A DNA stretch of 64,000 nucleotides from an uncultured Eubacteriales bacterium (lineage in GTDB: Bacteria; Bacillota; Clostridia; Christensenellales; Aristaeellaceae): positions 124,001-188,000 of the forward strand of contig CACWZP010000001.1 of NCBI GenBank assembly GCA_902765395.1. The letters are read 5' to 3'. Positions 17,052 to 25,765 of this stretch are shown here, piece after piece; within the stretch, counting starts at the first letter, position 1, and each line of letters begins with the position of its first letter. The translations under genes and the position numbers were made by a program. The notes below the pieces were generated by a model, which saw only the letters and a list, made by a program, of their open reading frames with translations, was not told the DNA's origin and did no database searches.

Positions 17052-17916
17052 TCATAATGAATATATAGAGTATCTGGAGGGAAATATGCAGGAAATGGAA
17101 TCTGGACTTGCAAAGATTATAAAAGAGATTATCAACTCCCCTGAGGCAAGATACATGTCTGAGATGGGTAAGAAAGTGCAAGATGAATTGCCTGTTGTGC
17201 TGAAACAGTTTGCAAAGGAGATTGCTCCGTACGCTGATATGGCAAGACAGTTTACTGTGAATGTGGCACCTTATCTTCTGCAGCTTGCTCAGGTTTCTGC
17301 AAGATTGCGCGTCTATGCGCTTGCTGGGGAGGCTGAATATGTTGCTTGGGAAGTATTCCCTGAGTCTTTTATGGAGGAAGCCTGTACTGTCCAATCAAAG
17401 GAAGCCCTGCTTGAATTGATTCGGCGTTGGTTGAATAACCGTGACTTCATTGATGTCGGTGAAGTAATCAATTCACTTGCGACCAATGAGTATTTGAAAG
17501 AGGTACCTGTGTTTTGCCAAGCAGCGAAAGCATATGAGCGAAATGATTATGATTTGGCTTCGCTTGGGTTTACCGCTATGCTGGATAGGTTATTATCCGC
17601 TTATTCAGGGCTTATTACCAATACAAGTATCAGTAAGAGAGTTAAGGCGATAAGCGAAAAGATAGCGAATGATGGCGAAGAGGCACTGGATGATTACGAT
17701 GCGAAGGATTATATATTGATTACGACATACACAAAATCGATAGAACTATTTGGAGCGGATAGTAGATTCAATGAAGTCACGCCAGATCTAAATCGGCATT
17801 GGATTATGCATGGCAGGATGGGACGGAAAATGGAACAGGTTGATTGCGTAAGACTAATCAATATGTTGCAAGGGACAATACTTTTAGCAAAGCTACAAGC
17901 GGGACTAAATATCTGA
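17044..17916 (+). CDS. Uncharacterised protein with C-terminal HEPN-like R-x4-H motif
   Basis: 290 residues, all-helical by pattern. Near the C-terminus NRHWIMHGRMG gives Arg251 and His256 in the R-x4-H arrangement of HEPN ribonucleases, followed by a helix with VDCVRLINMLQGT. HEPN proteins often act as RNA-cleaving toxins in defence systems. It overlaps the previous gene by 8 nt. The motif is real, but one motif is weak proof of the fold, so the nuclease role is tentative. Confidence 0.6.
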   Translation: MNDHNEYIEYLEGNMQEMESGLAKIIKEIINSPEARYMSEMGKKVQDELPVVLKQFAKEIAPYADMARQFTVNVAPYLLQLAQVSARLRVYALAGEAEYVAWEVFPESFMEEACTVQSKEALLELIRRWLNNRDFIDVGEVINSLATNEYLKEVPVFCQAAKAYERNDYDLASLGFTAMLDRLLSAYSGLITNTSISKRVKAISEKIANDGEEALDDYDAKDYILITTYTKSIELFGADSRFNEVTPDLNRHWIMHGRMGRKMEQVDCVRLINMLQGTILLAKLQAGLNI

Positions 17917-18271
17917 TAGCTATTTATAATGAGCTTATTAGTTCAAAGAATATCTAACTAACGCAATAAATATTGTATACTACTATATGGAGTAAGGCAG
18001 ACATAAAAGACTATAGGACGTAAAGTGATGGGAAAGTTTTGCACGATAGATAATTCTTTTTGCATAAGGAATATAATCATATGATATTTGTATCAGTATT
18101 GATTTGGATGTCGTAATGGCTTAAGTGTGTAGAACCTTATCGATATAGTACATTGTTTTCGATAGACTAAAGCATAACAGGCTTGTTTTCTAATCTATAC
18201 GGTTTGCAATGTTATAAAGAAGCATTGTCTATATAAATGAGACAACTAATAAACTAGAACGAAGGGATAAA
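17917..18271. other. AT-rich intergenic stretch
   Basis: About 355 nt without coding potential. It contains the 14-bp word AGCATTGTCTATAT (18221-18234), preceded by GTTTGCA at 18202-18208; the same pair of words occurs at 13342-13373. No convincing terminator or consensus promoter was found. Confidence 0.4.
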
Positions 18272-18640
18272 ATGCAAAAGAATAAGAAGGACTTCACAGG
18301 TTGGCTCGTTACAATTGTATTGCCATGTTTTATACCCTGCATATTTACGTGTCTGTTATATTTCGCTAAAGATGGTACATTTGGGGTAGGGAAAATAATA
18401 TATGACGGTGAGATGGTGCTAGCTGCTTTTCTATTGATACTTCCAATTATCATAAGTCAGATCGACAAAAAGAATACAGAAGGGAAAACGACATTACTTA
18501 TTCTGTTTTATGCCTTTTGCGAAGTGTGTACATACGCTTCAATCAGGACTTCAGATCAGCATCCATTTGCTACGTCTTTTGTGTCTATTGTATTTATATT
18601 ATCATCGTTGTGTATTTCATATAGCAAGCATTCTACATGA
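18272..18640 (+). CDS. Small integral membrane protein
   Basis: 122 residues with three or four hydrophobic helices (about 10-32, 48-65, 74-92, 98-118). GAAGGG precedes the ATG. No family recognised. It is followed 16 nt later by another membrane-anchored protein gene, and the pair is probably an operon. Confidence 0.55.
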   Translation: MQKNKKDFTGWLVTIVLPCFIPCIFTCLLYFAKDGTFGVGKIIYDGEMVLAAFLLILPIIISQIDKKNTEGKTTLLILFYAFCEVCTYASIRTSDQHPFATSFVSIVFILSSLCISYSKHST

Positions 18641-18656
18641 AAGGAGAGGAATAACA

Positions 18657-19127
18657 ATGTTTGCTGTCATAGAATCTATAATCAGTAAGGTGGGAATTGA
18701 ATCACTTTTAATCCTTATATTGAGTGTGATTGGTTTTGTTCTTTCTGTTTTCATTATTAAGTATGACAAAGAATCATCAATGAAAGCAGAAAATAGTAAC
18801 ACGATAAGTCGTGCGGATATACAAGAATCAAGATTTCAAGAATGCAGCGGAATAACTAAAGAGGTAGATGATGCAGATTGTATATCAATAAAAGCGTCAT
18901 TGAAAAAAGATTACGATATGCCATTGCATGTTAATGTTTATGTATATGATAAGCATATGAAACTACTAGAATCATCAGATAAATGGTGCGTTGTCAGGGA
19001 TCCTGAGTTTAAGCAATTGCATGAGAATAATGTAGAAGAGAAAGCTTTACGGGATGAGTTAAGTAGATTAAAGAAACAATCTATAGAATCCATTGCCACA
19101 TTAAAACAAGTACACAAAGGATTGTGA
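18657..19127 (+). CDS. Membrane-anchored protein with coiled-coil tail
   Basis: 156 residues from the ATG at 18657, behind AAGGAGAGG; the frame is open upstream but overlaps the previous gene. One membrane helix lies at about 14-37 (LLILILSVIGFVLSVFII). The remainder is a soluble domain, probably cytoplasmic, ending in a charged helix (about 120-156) with coiled-coil character. Function unknown. Confidence 0.55.
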   Translation: MFAVIESIISKVGIESLLILILSVIGFVLSVFIIKYDKESSMKAENSNTISRADIQESRFQECSGITKEVDDADCISIKASLKKDYDMPLHVNVYVYDKHMKLLESSDKWCVVRDPEFKQLHENNVEEKALRDELSRLKKQSIESIATLKQVHKGL

Positions 19128-19516
19128 TAGGTATGCCTCAAATTTAAATGCATCTAAGCACACGAAGCTAATACGATTGGAAAATTATAATCATGTTATT
19201 GAAGCCATCCAGCTTCCTTGTATTGATCGGAAAAAGGAGGGGTTCAAAAATCTCTGTAAGCGCACGAACTACGATATGTCAATGATTCTTGGAGCCTAAG
19301 TCGTGCCCCGGCGGATGACCTCAAACGCAACCACCGCCTTAGCGGCCTGACTTTGCTAAGTTGCCGAGGAGATACATAAATGGATAAGCAATGGGGGAGT
19401 CAGCGCAACATCTGATTCCCATCGCCGTCGGTGAAGACAGCATAGCATTGCCCCGGCGTTCTATCAAGGCTGGCGTCAACATAATGTGCATCCTCCGTTC
19501 CCGCCCCGGTCAGACG
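19128..19516. other. Noncoding stretch with mobile-element debris
   Basis: About 390 nt; the left half is AT-rich and from about 19290 it turns GC-rich. The GC-rich part adjoins the decayed IS256-type transposase and is probably remnant of the same element. No terminal inverted repeats recognised. Confidence 0.4.
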
Positions 19517-19798
19517 CTAATTCCGGGCCAGTCTGCCGGGGTACATGATGTCCAACTCCGCGTAGACCTGCCCCCAGTTTCGGACGGGCGTGTTTTTTTT
19601 CGTCAGCTCTCAGGTCGCTAGGTCGAGCGCCTTGGTCAGAACCATGGCGTTGGGGAAGATTGTGGGGCCATGGGTCAGGCGGCAAAAGCCGTTGTTCAGG
19701 CTCTCTATGGCATTGGTCGAATACATTAACCTTTCGAGCGGATTGGAAGACTTGCACATGGGGCTGGTATAGTCCAAGTTGTTGTTCCAGCGGTTCAT
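19517..19798 (-). pseudogene. IS256-family (mutator-type) transposase fragment
   Basis: The minus strand encodes the C-terminal part of an IS256-type transposase: NPLERLMYSTNAIESLNNGF, then FPNAMVLTKALDLAT, an in-frame TGA at 19612-19610, and after it PVRNWGQVYAELDIMYPGRL. Only about 94 of the usual roughly 400 residues remain. It lies just after the stop of the protease gene at 19928 and is a scar of past transposition. Confidence 0.8.
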
Positions 19799-19927
19799 GC
19801 AGCTTGGATATTTGGTCCCCTGGGCATCCGAACCTTGTTCAAATGGGTATGCTGTTGGCCATGATTTCCGATTGTTGCATGGTGTTTATTTCTTGCCAGT
19901 ATTACAACCTGCTTTTTTGTCAGATTC

Positions 19928-22264
19928 TTAGTTCACGATGGCAATATGTTCAGATACCTTAATGTTGCTATACCAGAAATTATACTCGTTCAGTTTTTGT
20001 GTTATTCCATTATAGGCTTTCCCACGATGAAGGGGGTCTTTTATTGTAATGATTAAGCAAAACTCCTGACTTAAGTCTGTTCCATTGATTGCTGCCTGAT
20101 CTTCTGTATGGCTACGGTACGTGCCTTCCAGATTCAGGTACCACTGTTTTCCACCAGTTATGTATTTTATCCTATTCCCTTCCGTTAATTCCGACAAGTC
20201 AACTGCGTATTTCTTTACTGGATAGTACTTATCGGCGTACTGAATGAGCATTCTTTCCTTAAGAGCGAAGTCATCTATCGCATCGCTCATTTTCAGCTTG
20301 CTGTAAAGACTTCCTCGAAGTATATTTTGAGATCCTTTTCTACCTACGGGATTGAGAATGCCGTTCCGCGTTGTGTCTCTTGCCTCTTTCTCATCATAGG
20401 TGCCAAACCGCACATCCATATTTGATTGGCAATACTCAAATCCCTGAGAGGGATCAAGAATCGGACTATATGCCAAGGTAACAATGACCTGTCCAGTATA
20501 AAACCCGTCCACAACCAAGCAGTCTGGCATCGGGAAGTCTTTTATATCAATATAGCTTCCCTTAGGAAGGGTATCGCGTAATATCAAAGTGGCTTCATCA
20601 GGAGAATTATAGAGTATCTGTCGAACGGTTCCAGGCACTCCAAATCCAAGATATTTTGTTCGCTCAACCTCTGGCACCAACAGTTCCGGAGCATAATTGG
20701 CCGAATGGATAATCAGCGATTTCAAAAGAAGTGGATCAAATTCTTCGTTCATTTCGTTCAGTAGGCCTGCTGCTAAAGCGGATACTCTTGGAGTAGAAAA
20801 GCTTGTGCCGGCCTTTTCAATAATATAACCATTCTGCGCAAAAGAGTATACGCCCGTCTGAAGTACTCTACCAGTCCTGTCTGTGCCCGCATTTCCGCCA
20901 AAGTGTACAATATCCGGTTTAATAATATAAGCTGGACCCGGGCCCTTTCTTGAAAATGGAGAAGGGTTGTTTGGCTCAGAAATATCTGCTCCTTCTTTCT
21001 TTTCTGCAACAGAACCAACTACCAAGGAACGTACAGAATCAGCACCTTCGTTTAATCGGCCCAATGGTTTGCCAGACGCGAAATTCATACAGTTCCCCGC
21101 CGACTTACAGATAAGTACATTATACTCATCCTGTATTGCGTCAAGGGCTACAGCAAAATCACTAAACTTATTTCCAGAAATCTCTCTGGTTATGCTTATT
21201 GAGAGATTCCATATTTTGATTTCTTGGTGCTTCATTTTGATGATTTCCCGGATGTTTTCAATCAGTTCGTCTTCTTCCAACCTTTCCTTGTTCAGATCCG
21301 GGAAAACAGCTCCATCAAATACCTTGACATTATCGGAACCAGTCAATTCTTTTTGCTGAAGCTTATCTCCATACGTTATTATCCCTGCCACAAAAGTACC
21401 ATGAGTAGCTTGGATAGAACTGTTCGGATAAACAGATTCTCTCCTTCCTTCAATCCATGGGCGAAGATGATCAATGGGTTCAATACCATTATCAAGCACG
21501 CCGACCGTGGTAGTTTTGCTGTTTTCATTAGGATATCTGATCGGTATTACCCTTTGTGAGGGGAGTGAATCAAGTGTTATATCGAAAATAGGCATAGGGA
21601 CAATCTCCTCAGCCATTTCGAACAGATCGGCCTGCATAAGCTCGTCAAGTTGTAGAATACTTATATCTCGTAGCTTGTATATTACAAGCGTACTGGTATA
21701 TACAGTCCGACTAAACTCGACATTTCTGGATACAAGCATATGCTCAAAGCGTGTATGAATACTTTGGTTGGTGCTGTAGTCATGAAAATCAAACAATTTT
21801 ATCTTGTAATTTGCCTGTCTAGTAGAGCGTTCCACAGGTGTATGAAACCGAGAGATTTCTTCAATCCCGGATATGCCATATGCATTTTTTTCGGTATCCA
21901 TTAGCCTGCTTTGTATTTCTTTTGCGTCCTCCAAGGAATCGACTTTTATGATTAGTGTATCCTCGTCACCAACACCTATGATATTGTTCGGCTTGGTTGT
22001 AAAAACTGATTCGATTTTACGCCTGTGACTCTTTGCGTGAGCATCTTTCGTCATAGTAGCCTGCACTATGACAGGAACCGTACGTGTTTCCCATTCCGTT
22101 TCATCTACTATACTGGCCATTCCCGTTGAAAGGTGTAGCGATCTTTCAAACAATTCGGAGCCTGTCAGTACCCATTTAGGCAAATCCTTTGATGAATTAC
22201 CCTCAACACGTTGTTTGTCTTCATCGCGCTTGCTGAAGAATTTGATTGGTAGCAATTCTGCCAT
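19928..22264 (-). CDS. ietS: Subtilisin-like serine protease of an IetAS-type pair
   Basis: 778 residues. The S8 catalytic triad is complete: Asp258 in TVGVLDNGI, His288 in ATHGTFVAG and Ser488 in AGTSFSTPRVSALAAG, with the oxyanion Asn391 in SAGN. About 240 residues precede and 270 follow the protease core. There is no signal peptide, so it acts in the cytoplasm. Its gene overlaps the AAA ATPase gene by 44 nt behind AAGGAGG. The ATPase plus subtilase combination matches the IetAS anti-phage system (ietA, ietS), in which the ATPase presumably controls the protease. Confidence 0.85.
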   Translation of the reverse strand: MAELLPIKFFSKRDEDKQRVEGNSSKDLPKWVLTGSELFERSLHLSTGMASIVDETEWETRTVPVIVQATMTKDAHAKSHRRKIESVFTTKPNNIIGVGDEDTLIIKVDSLEDAKEIQSRLMDTEKNAYGISGIEEISRFHTPVERSTRQANYKIKLFDFHDYSTNQSIHTRFEHMLVSRNVEFSRTVYTSTLVIYKLRDISILQLDELMQADLFEMAEEIVPMPIFDITLDSLPSQRVIPIRYPNENSKTTTVGVLDNGIEPIDHLRPWIEGRRESVYPNSSIQATHGTFVAGIITYGDKLQQKELTGSDNVKVFDGAVFPDLNKERLEEDELIENIREIIKMKHQEIKIWNLSISITREISGNKFSDFAVALDAIQDEYNVLICKSAGNCMNFASGKPLGRLNEGADSVRSLVVGSVAEKKEGADISEPNNPSPFSRKGPGPAYIIKPDIVHFGGNAGTDRTGRVLQTGVYSFAQNGYIIEKAGTSFSTPRVSALAAGLLNEMNEEFDPLLLKSLIIHSANYAPELLVPEVERTKYLGFGVPGTVRQILYNSPDEATLILRDTLPKGSYIDIKDFPMPDCLVVDGFYTGQVIVTLAYSPILDPSQGFEYCQSNMDVRFGTYDEKEARDTTRNGILNPVGRKGSQNILRGSLYSKLKMSDAIDDFALKERMLIQYADKYYPVKKYAVDLSELTEGNRIKYITGGKQWYLNLEGTYRSHTEDQAAINGTDLSQEFCLIITIKDPLHRGKAYNGITQKLNEYNFWYSNIKVSEHIAIVN

Positions 22265-23366
22265 TTTCGTCAGTCCTCCTTAACATTTTGGATATCGCCT
22301 GTACTTTCCGCAACGGAAAACCACGTTTCTGTAACTCTCGGTGAGTCATTCCATTTTCGATCAAATAAGTGAGATAATCATTCTCGTCATTTATCAAATG
22401 ATTCCGAAAGAGAAATGCTTCTCTCAGGATATCATACATTGATACCTCTTCAGAATCACTGATCAGGCTATTCTTTATCGCATTGCCAATCACCGTTTTT
22501 ACATCTGCATGACTAAGGCCATCCAACGTCACAGATATAGTATGTATGTTTTTCTCGCTCAGTTTAAACCTGATATTTCCAGCATTAATGTATGAATAAA
22601 CTAATATTTTAATCTCTTTCGTAGTAGGCTTCTCAACTGCCAAAACTCGATTAAATCGTCGCCAAATAGCAGGGTCTAGGAGTTCATGGTGATTTGTTGC
22701 CGCAATTATGATATTGCTCCGACTGAAAACATCGATATTTTGAATTAAGCTATTGACGACTCTTTTTAGTTCACCAGTCTCATTCTTGTCATCCCTTACT
22801 TTGGCTATAACGTCAAATTCATCCAGAAACAGAATACACTCTTGCCTAGAGGCAAAATCAAAGACTTTGCGTATATTCTTAGCTGTGCTTCCGAGAAGCG
22901 ATGAGATTAGGCCATCCAACCTAACTGTAATCAATGGCAGTCCGGTCTGTGACGAGATATATTTTGCCAACGTTGTTTTTCCACAGCCTGGAGGCCCATA
23001 CAAAAGTAATGAGCTTCCCTCATCAATCCCTGCAGCAATCAGTTTATCTCGGTTTATATAACACCGAATAAAATCTTGTATCTCAATCTTGGTATCCTTA
23101 TTAAGAACAAGAGAGCTATCGTCAATGGATGGGTAGGATATGTCCACCATATCCATCCGGCTCTCTCCATCTACAGGTTTTGAAGAAAGAGAATCCAATG
23201 CAAGCATCCCAGCCTTCCTGCCAGAGATAACATTTCTGATTTTCTTTGCCAAAGCTTTGTCCCCAGAGGCATCCAGGTTGTCTGCAAGTACCTTGGCATA
23301 ATTATATACCTTTTCTCGGTCGCCATTAAGGCCACCTTCGATGATCTTTGAAATCTCCGTATACAT
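22221..23366 (-). CDS. ietA: AAA ATPase of an IetAS-type pair
   Basis: 381 residues from the ATG at 23366. An AAA+ core has Walker A GPPGCGKTT at 124-132, Walker B ILFLDEFD at 178-185, a sensor-1 AATNHHELLDP segment and an arginine-finger-like WRRFNR. The N-terminal 90 residues are a small helical domain. I chose 23366 because GAGGTGG lies 6 nt upstream and because a consensus promoter (23386-23414) sits inside the longer frame that starts at 23429. It is the first gene of the two-gene operon. Confidence 0.85.
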   Translation of the reverse strand: MYTEISKIIEGGLNGDREKVYNYAKVLADNLDASGDKALAKKIRNVISGRKAGMLALDSLSSKPVDGESRMDMVDISYPSIDDSSLVLNKDTKIEIQDFIRCYINRDKLIAAGIDEGSSLLLYGPPGCGKTTLAKYISSQTGLPLITVRLDGLISSLLGSTAKNIRKVFDFASRQECILFLDEFDVIAKVRDDKNETGELKRVVNSLIQNIDVFSRSNIIIAATNHHELLDPAIWRRFNRVLAVEKPTTKEIKILVYSYINAGNIRFKLSEKNIHTISVTLDGLSHADVKTVIGNAIKNSLISDSEEVSMYDILREAFLFRNHLINDENDYLTYLIENGMTHRELQKRGFPLRKVQAISKMLRRTDENGRIATNQILQQAR

Positions 23367-23385
23367 GGGAAGCCACCTCGTGATC

Positions 23386-23414
23386 ATTTTAGCAGAAATG
23401 CCATCAGATGTCAA
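23386..23414 (-). promoter_or_regulatory. Promoter of the ietAS operon
   Basis: On the minus strand TTGACA, 17-nt spacer, TAAAAT, with the predicted transcription start about 13 nt before the ATG at 23366. Confidence 0.75.
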
Positions 23415-23429
23415 GAGTTGTGTTATCAA

Positions 23430-23933
23430 ATTTATAATTTATGTTATCATACTTCTGATATGGTTATCAGTCATGACGTCTATGTAATCGGAATAAAACG
23501 TTTCGATTATTCCGTTCTACCCTTTTTACAGAAAGAAGGATCAACAACTTTATGCGTAAATGGCTTACCCGAATGAACGAGAACCATACTGGGTTAACTA
23601 CGGAGGATCAATGCTCCGAGTCAAAGCATAATTGGTCGCATATGTGTTGACTCTTGTCCATTGGATTTTAAGCGGAACATTATTCAACTACAGTTTTGCA
23701 TATATGGAATATGTAGTGTCATTTATAATATGAGTATTATGTGGCTGTTATTCATTGAAATAAAGATATGAATGTGTTATAGTATGAAGAAAGACTCGAA
23801 AGTGTTATCTGAAAAGTGGAAGTAATCAGGCATAGTTTCTGATCTGTTTCTTTATTTCTCACGTCTCAACAAGCTATGTTACCAAATCAATATGAGGGAA
23901 ACCATCTAAACAAAATGTGGGAGGTAAATCAAA
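23430..23933. other. Intergenic stretch between ietA and the NYN gene
   Basis: About 500 nt, AT-rich. It holds the plus-strand promoter at 23755-23783. A 32-codon frame at about 23552 has no supporting homology. Nothing else recognised. Confidence 0.4.
23755..23783 (+). promoter_or_regulatory. Promoter of the NYN-domain gene
   Basis: TTGAAA, 17-nt spacer, TATAGT, about 150 nt upstream of the ATG at 23934, which implies a long 5' leader. Confidence 0.65.
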
Positions 23934-24716
23934 ATGAAAGAGAACAGTGTGAGCCATAAAGTGGCAGTTCTGATTGATGCAGAGAATATAGCTTACAAAT
24001 ATGCGCAGTTGATTCTTAGTGAAGCAAGCAATTTTGGTAATGTTGTGTGTAGAAGAATCTATGGTGACTGGTCTTTAGAAGCACTGTCATCCTGGAAGGC
24101 ACCTATTATGGATTATTCTATTAATCCAATACAGCAATTCCATAATACAACAGGAAAAAACGCTTCAGATTCAGCTTTGATCATTGATGCAATGGATTTG
24201 CTACACGAAGAAAGGTACCAGTGTGTTTGTATTGTCTCCTCAGATAGTGATTTTACAAGACTAGCGGCACGCTTGAGAGAATCGGAAATCTTTGTAGTTG
24301 GAATGGGCGAACAGAAGACACCAGCCTCTTTCCGGAGTGCATGTGATAAATTTCTTTACCTCGATCTTCTTGAAAAAGAAGAAGAGAAGAAGATTGAAAG
24401 CTTAGTAGCAGACAAAAAAGGCAAACAAATAGTAGCCTTGCGAGACAATGATCAAAATGGGCTAAACCTTCAAACAGTAATTGCGACAATTAATGGTATT
24501 ATTGATACAGAATCGGACGAAGATGGATGGGTCGGTTTGGCTGCAGTGGGATCCAAGCTAAATGCAAAGATATCAGATTTTGATGTTCGGAACTTTGGGT
24601 GCAGTAAACTTGCCCAGTTTATTAGGGGGCAAGCCGTCTTTGAGGTAAAAGAAGTGAAGCTACAATCAGACCCAAACATCAAAGTGGTATATATAAGGAA
24701 AAAGACTAAAAGTTAG
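23934..24716 (+). CDS. NYN-domain (PIN-like) protein with C-terminal OST-HTH/LOTUS-like domain
   Basis: 260 residues. Residues 9-150 form an NYN/LabA-type PIN-like domain with the acidic positions LIDAENIA (Asp14, Glu16), DSALIIDAMDLL near 79 and SSDSDFTRLAARLRE near 102. Residues about 175-255 (VGLAAVGSKLNAKISDFDVRNFGCSKLAQFI) fit an OST-HTH/LOTUS RNA-binding domain. Such proteins are predicted metal-dependent ribonucleases. GGGAGG precedes the ATG. It stands alone next to the IetAS operon, in a region rich in defence-like genes. Confidence 0.85.
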   Translation: MKENSVSHKVAVLIDAENIAYKYAQLILSEASNFGNVVCRRIYGDWSLEALSSWKAPIMDYSINPIQQFHNTTGKNASDSALIIDAMDLLHEERYQCVCIVSSDSDFTRLAARLRESEIFVVGMGEQKTPASFRSACDKFLYLDLLEKEEEKKIESLVADKKGKQIVALRDNDQNGLNLQTVIATINGIIDTESDEDGWVGLAAVGSKLNAKISDFDVRNFGCSKLAQFIRGQAVFEVKEVKLQSDPNIKVVYIRKKTKS

Positions 24717-24959
24717 ATTACAGAAGAGCCAGTTAAGCCTTTGCGACATATTCCGCTAACAGACGATTACTAATGCGCGGTTAAACGGAGGTTAGGCGCA
24801 GAGCCAACGGTCGCGATATGCAAAGCAAAATAGCAACTTAATAAGGACTGTACTATTACATAGGGAAGGGCATTTTTGTTTTTTTGTAAAGAGGAGTAAT
24901 TTCAATATAAGTATATATAATTAGAGGAATTAATAATGGACGAATAAGGGAATAGAAAA

Positions 24960-25673
24960 ATGAGACGAGAAGACTATTTGTTAGAAGAATACCGTATGCT
25001 GCGGCAAGAAATCAATGATAAGTTACGAGCCCAAGATGATATATTAAAAACATGCCTAACATTTGTGACTGCAATAATAACATTATCGCTATCTAATGGG
25101 AACAGATATATATTATTGCTTATACAGCCTATAATTTTGGTATGCTTACTAAGATACAATTCATATCGGAGCGATTTGGCTCGAAAACTAGGATATATTG
25201 TTGTCTGTATTGAGAAGAATATAAATATAAAATGGGAAACATATAATGCTCTATCCTATAAAGAGTTAAAGGATATTAGAATTACTGGGGTCTTACCGCA
25301 TTTGTTGTGGGTTTTTATGTCGATAATAGGGATTATTGGTGATATTATTATCAATTATAGCAAAAAGGAGACTGCGCATGGGATGTTAGTTCTGATTCAT
25401 ATGTTCTTCTTGGTACTTATACTGTTTCTTATTTACAAAGGGCGATTCAATATACAAAGAGAAAGAAGCATCAATGATTGGGCAGAACTAAATGTAAAAT
25501 TTCAAGACAAAATACAAAATAATAGCGATGGAATTATCGACATTATAACTCGACACAAACGAAAAGATAGAAGAAGAATACGCACAATCAAGGATTTTAG
25601 GTGTAGGCTTTGTAGACAGCTCTGCCCTTGGGACAGCGTCCCATGCCGTAGACAGAAAGAGTCTGTCAAATGA
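24960..25673 (+). CDS. Membrane protein of unknown function
   Basis: 237 residues. The N-terminal 30 residues are a charged helix, followed by four hydrophobic helices (about 33-50, 52-65, 112-130, 140-162) and a basic C-terminal tail with three clustered cysteines after residue 200. The tail reads through a compositional boundary and may not be original sequence. No family recognised; small membrane proteins of this shape occur in defence cassettes as effectors, but nothing here proves it. Confidence 0.5.
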   Translation: MRREDYLLEEYRMLRQEINDKLRAQDDILKTCLTFVTAIITLSLSNGNRYILLLIQPIILVCLLRYNSYRSDLARKLGYIVVCIEKNINIKWETYNALSYKELKDIRITGVLPHLLWVFMSIIGIIGDIIINYSKKETAHGMLVLIHMFFLVLILFLIYKGRFNIQRERSINDWAELNVKFQDKIQNNSDGIIDIITRHKRKDRRRIRTIKDFRCRLCRQLCPWDSVPCRRQKESVK

Positions 25674-25708
25674 TACGATTGCCATAGTTTCCTCTATATC
25701 TCGTTATG

Positions 25709-25751
25709 AAATAAGCTGCCGACTGGCGGGTATTCCCAACCAGCCGGCAGC
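25709..25751 (-). terminator. Terminator at the left end of the conjugative-element operon
   Basis: GCTGCCGACTGG (25715-25726) pairs with CCAGCCGGCAGC (25740-25751), one A-C mismatch, 13-nt loop. On the minus strand the stem is followed by TTATTTCAT. It lies just after the VanW/SH3 gene, the last gene of the long minus-strand block. Confidence 0.65.
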
Positions 25752-25765
25752 GTCGTTCTTGTGGG

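Noticed and set aside
23552-23650. 32-codon plus-strand frame between ietA and the NYN gene
   Set aside because: The start has only weak upstream purines at poor spacing, and the sequence shows no secretion or DNA-binding pattern.
25488-25685. 65-codon minus-strand frame across the composition boundary
   Set aside because: Antisense to the membrane protein gene, without ribosome site or family motif.
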